A DNA stretch of 64,000 nucleotides from Acetobacteraceae bacterium (GTDB lineage Bacteria; Pseudomonadota; Alphaproteobacteria; Acetobacterales; Acetobacteraceae), in contig JAIXWG010000004.1 of NCBI GenBank assembly GCA_027482245.1, positions 1 to 64,000 of the forward strand. Direction: 5' to 3'. Below, piece by piece: positions 61,701 through 64,000 of this stretch. Each line of letters starts with the position of its first letter. Positions within the stretch are counted from its first letter, which is position 1. The translations under genes and the position numbers were made by a program. The notes beneath the pieces are model-generated. The model did not search any database. It was not told the origin of the DNA and saw nothing but the letters and a program-made list of their open reading frames with translations.

Positions 61701-62734
61701 GCGATTTCTGGCGTGGACAGCGTGTGGTCGTCACCGGTCATACGGGCTTCAAGGGTTCCTGGCTGTGCCGCGCGCTGCATGCGCGGGGTGCCACCGTCAC
61801 GGGCATCGCGCTGGACCCGCGCCCCGGCCCTTCCGCCTTCGCGCTCATGGGCGTGGCGGGGGTGCTGGCGGGCGACCACCGGATCGACATCCGCGATGCC
61901 GCCGCGGTGGCGCGCGTGCTGCGGGATGCGCGGCCCGACATCGTGCTGCACCTGGCCGCGCAGGCCTTCGTCGGCGATGGCTACCGCGACCCCGCCGGCA
62001 CCTTCGCCACCAACCTCGGCGGCACGGTCGCGGTGCTGGAGGCGATGCGCGGCCTGGCGGGGCTTCGCGCCGCGGTGATCGTCACCTCCGACAAGGTCTA
62101 TGCGAATGACAGCGCCGGCCGCGCCTTCGCGGAGGATGACCGGCTCGGCGGGATCGATCCCTACAGCGCCTCCAAGGCCGCGGCGGAACTGGCGGTCGCG
62201 TCCTGGCGCGGCAGCTTCGCGGCCGAGCTGCCGCCGATCGCCACCGCGCGGGCGGGCAACGTCATCGGCGGCGGAGATTTCGGCACGGAACGCCTGGTGC
62301 CGGACCTCGTCCGCGCCCTGGTCGCGGGACGCCCGCTGCCGCTGCGGCGCCCCGACGCGACGCGCCCCTTCCAGCATGTGCTGGACGTGCTGCGCGGCTA
62401 CCTCATGCTGGCGGAACGCCTGGCCTCGGGCAGCGCGCCGGCATCGATCAACCTCGGCCCGCGTGACGGGGAGCTTTCCGTCCGCGGCCTGCTGCAACAC
62501 TGGGAAACGGCGACGGGCATGCGCGTGGAGTGGCAGGCGGTGGAAGGCCCCGTGATGGAGGAATCGAAGCGGCTCGCGCTCGATTCATCGCTGGCGGAGC
62601 GCGCGCTCGGCTGGTCGCCCCGGCTCGATACGCCGCGCGCCATCGCGGAAACCGCCGCCTGGTACGCTGCGTGGCAGCGGGGCGAGGACATGGTGGCCGT
62701 GAGCGACGCCGCGATCCGCGCGGTGCTGGCATGA
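61697..62734 (+). CDS. rfbG: CDP-glucose 4,6-dehydratase
   Basis: 345 aa from the GTG at 61697, overlapping the rfbF stop. Short-chain-dehydrogenase-type Rossmann fold: VVVTGHTGFKGSWLCRALHARGA, LHLAAQAFVGDGYRDPAGTFATN, IVTSDKVYANDSAGRAFAEDD and YSASKAAAELAVASW with the catalytic Tyr and Lys. Produces CDP-4-keto-6-deoxyglucose. The longer frame upstream lies inside rfbF. Confidence 0.93.
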   Translation: MSDFWRGQRVVVTGHTGFKGSWLCRALHARGATVTGIALDPRPGPSAFALMGVAGVLAGDHRIDIRDAAAVARVLRDARPDIVLHLAAQAFVGDGYRDPAGTFATNLGGTVAVLEAMRGLAGLRAAVIVTSDKVYANDSAGRAFAEDDRLGGIDPYSASKAAAELAVASWRGSFAAELPPIATARAGNVIGGGDFGTERLVPDLVRALVAGRPLPLRRPDATRPFQHVLDVLRGYLMLAERLASGSAPASINLGPRDGELSVRGLLQHWETATGMRVEWQAVEGPVMEESKRLALDSSLAERALGWSPRLDTPRAIAETAAWYAAWQRGEDMVAVSDAAIRAVLA

Positions 62735-63963
62735 ACGCGGGCGCCACGCGCATCACCGCCTGCCGCGCCTGCGGCGCCAGGCTCGGCGCGGTGTTCTGCG
62801 ACCTCGGCACCATGGCGGTGGCCAATTCCTACGTGCCGCCCGACCGGGCCGATGCGCCGGAGCCCGTTTTTCCGCTGCGCGCCATGGTGTGCGAGGGCTG
62901 CCGCCTCGTGCAGCTCGACACCATCGTCGATGCGGTCGGCATCTTCACAGACTATGCCTATTTCTCCTCCGCCTCCTCCTCCTGGCTCGACCATGCGACG
63001 CGCTCCTGCAGCGCGATGACGCAGCTTCTGTCGCTGGGGGCGGACAGCTTCGTCGTCGAGGTCGCGAGCAATGACGGCTACCTGCTCCGCAACTTCGTGG
63101 CATCCGGCATCCCCTGCCTCGGCGTGGAGCCCGCCGCCAATGTCGCCGCCATTGCGAACGAGGCGGGGGTGCCGACGGAGGTCTTCTTCTTCGGCGCGGA
63201 CAGCGCGCAGGACCTGGTGGCGCGGCGCGGCCATGCGGACCTGGTCGTCGCCAACAACGTGCTGGCGCATGTGCCTGATGTGAACGACTTCGTCGCGGGG
63301 ATGGCAATCCTGGCGGGGTCGCGCGGCATGGTCTCGATCGAATGCCCGCACCTCGTCACCCTCGTCGATGGCGTGCAGTTCGACACGATCTACCACGAGC
63401 ACTACGCCTACTGGTCGCTGCTGAGCATGGAGGCGTTGCTGGCGCGCCACGGCCTTGCCGTGGTCGATGTGGAAAGGCTCCCGACGCATGGCGGGTCGCT
63501 CCGCGTCATGGCGCGCCAGGCGCCGGCCGCATCCTCCGACGCCGTGGTGGCGCTGCGGGCGGAGGAGGGGGCGAGGGGCCTCCACACCGACGCCTTCTAC
63601 GAAGGTTTCGAGGCGCGGGTGCGGGAGGTTCTGGACGGGCTGCGCGCCTGGCTGGCGGCGGGCGAAGGCCGCCGCGTCGGCGCCTATGGCGCGGCGGCCA
63701 AGGGCAACACGCTGCTGAACGCGGCGGGCGTCAAGGCGCCCGCGATCCTCGCCGTCGCGGATCGCAGCACCGCCAAGCAGGGCCGCCTGCTGCCCGGCAG
63801 CCACATCCCGGTGGTGACGCCGGAGGCGCTGCTGGCGATGGGCCTCGACGACATCCTTGTCCTGCCCTGGAACATCGCCCCCGAGATCGCGTCCGGCCTG
63901 CGTCGTGGCGGCTTCACCGGGCGCCTGGTCACCGCCGTGCCGCGCATCACCGAGCTGCCGTGA
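62731..63963 (+). CDS. sugar C-methyltransferase (class I SAM-dependent)
   Basis: 410 aa, ATGA overlap with rfbG. Layout of NDP-hexose C-methyltransferases: an N-terminal zinc-binding part with CRACGARLG and MVCEGCRLVQL (four cysteines), the SAM domain with VVEVASNDGYLLRNF and VVANNVLAHVPDVNDFV, the sugar-site stretch QFDTIYHEHYAYWSL with the catalytic Tyr/His pair, and a C-terminal Rossmann-like domain (RVGAYGAAAKGNTLLN). It should add a methyl branch to the keto-sugar made by RfbG. Confidence 0.9.
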   Translation: MNAGATRITACRACGARLGAVFCDLGTMAVANSYVPPDRADAPEPVFPLRAMVCEGCRLVQLDTIVDAVGIFTDYAYFSSASSSWLDHATRSCSAMTQLLSLGADSFVVEVASNDGYLLRNFVASGIPCLGVEPAANVAAIANEAGVPTEVFFFGADSAQDLVARRGHADLVVANNVLAHVPDVNDFVAGMAILAGSRGMVSIECPHLVTLVDGVQFDTIYHEHYAYWSLLSMEALLARHGLAVVDVERLPTHGGSLRVMARQAPAASSDAVVALRAEEGARGLHTDAFYEGFEARVREVLDGLRAWLAAGEGRRVGAYGAAAKGNTLLNAAGVKAPAILAVADRSTAKQGRLLPGSHIPVVTPEALLAMGLDDILVLPWNIAPEIASGLRRGGFTGRLVTAVPRITELP

Positions 63964-64000
63964 GGTTCCGCGCCACCGCGATCCCCGGCGTGGTGAAGGT
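63960..64000 (+). CDS. start of a probable NDP-sugar 3,5-epimerase (partial)
   Basis: GTG at 63960 overlaps the methyltransferase stop (GTGA). The thirteen readable codons (VRFRATAIPGVVK) resemble the beginning of RfbC/RmlC epimerases. The gene runs off the right edge, so the call rests on few residues and context. Confidence 0.5.
   Translation, partial: MRFRATAIPGVVK

Overview
The window is GC-rich DNA (about 70 percent by eye). The gene repertoire suggests an alphaproteobacterium, probably a Roseomonas-like member of the Acetobacteraceae: LivHMGFK-type importers, a fused MrpAB antiporter subunit, rpoH next to an rluD-type gene, a LOV histidine kinase, and CaiB/MaoC/mandelate-racemase catabolic clusters. 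That placement is inferred from gene content and style, not from a database match.

Layout. An initiator tRNA (42-115) opens the window. A leftward operon (7845 to 185) encodes a branched-chain-type ABC importer, a Tm-1-like ATP-binding protein, a phosphoenolpyruvate-hydrolase-family TIM barrel and a double SRPBCC protein. Beside it are a short TIM-barrel paralogue (7964-8575) and a regulator that fuses the same TIM barrel to a degenerate sigma54-activator AAA+ domain (8539-10176). Next, leftward, is a complete group-2 Mrp/Pha cation/proton antiporter operon (10189-16228) headed by a PtsN-like EIIA gene. A LacI-type repressor with a perfect palindromic operator (17933-17953) faces a rightward catabolic operon: double CaiB CoA-transferase, MaoC-like hydratase, mandelate-racemase-type enzyme and a complete dipeptide/nickel-type ABC importer (18194-28117). 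ThuA, Gfo/Idh/MocA and ROK genes (leftward) stand opposite a xylose-type sugar operon (31314-39412) that ends in xylB-xylA and lacks an ATPase gene.

A 12.97-kb integrative element (40122-53091) sits in the 3' end of tRNA-Glu(CTC), bounded by 48-bp direct repeats. It carries a tyrosine integrase, matching arm-type repeats at both ends, a small HTH protein, a primase/helicase followed by a 21-bp-phased iteron array, several unknown small genes, a DUF5131 (Gp37/Gp68 three-Cys) gene convergent with its partner tcmP, a 16-copy CCTG microsatellite directly upstream of tcmP, and a DarT-like ADP-ribosyltransferase with no visible DarG.

Beyond the element the chromosome resumes with DUF2256, DUF6476-like, an RluA-family pseudouridine synthase, rpoH, a LOV hybrid histidine kinase, a VOC-family protein and a surface-glycan block: a SPINDLY-type glycosyltransferase, CDP-glucose synthesis and dehydration, a sugar C-methyltransferase, and the first codons of a probable 3,5-epimerase running off the right edge.

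The most promising unusual biology is the element's TcmP/DUF5131 pair with its simple-sequence tract, the plasmid-like iteron origin next to the primase, and the split Tm-1 module whose TIM barrel is reused as the sensor of its neighbouring regulator.
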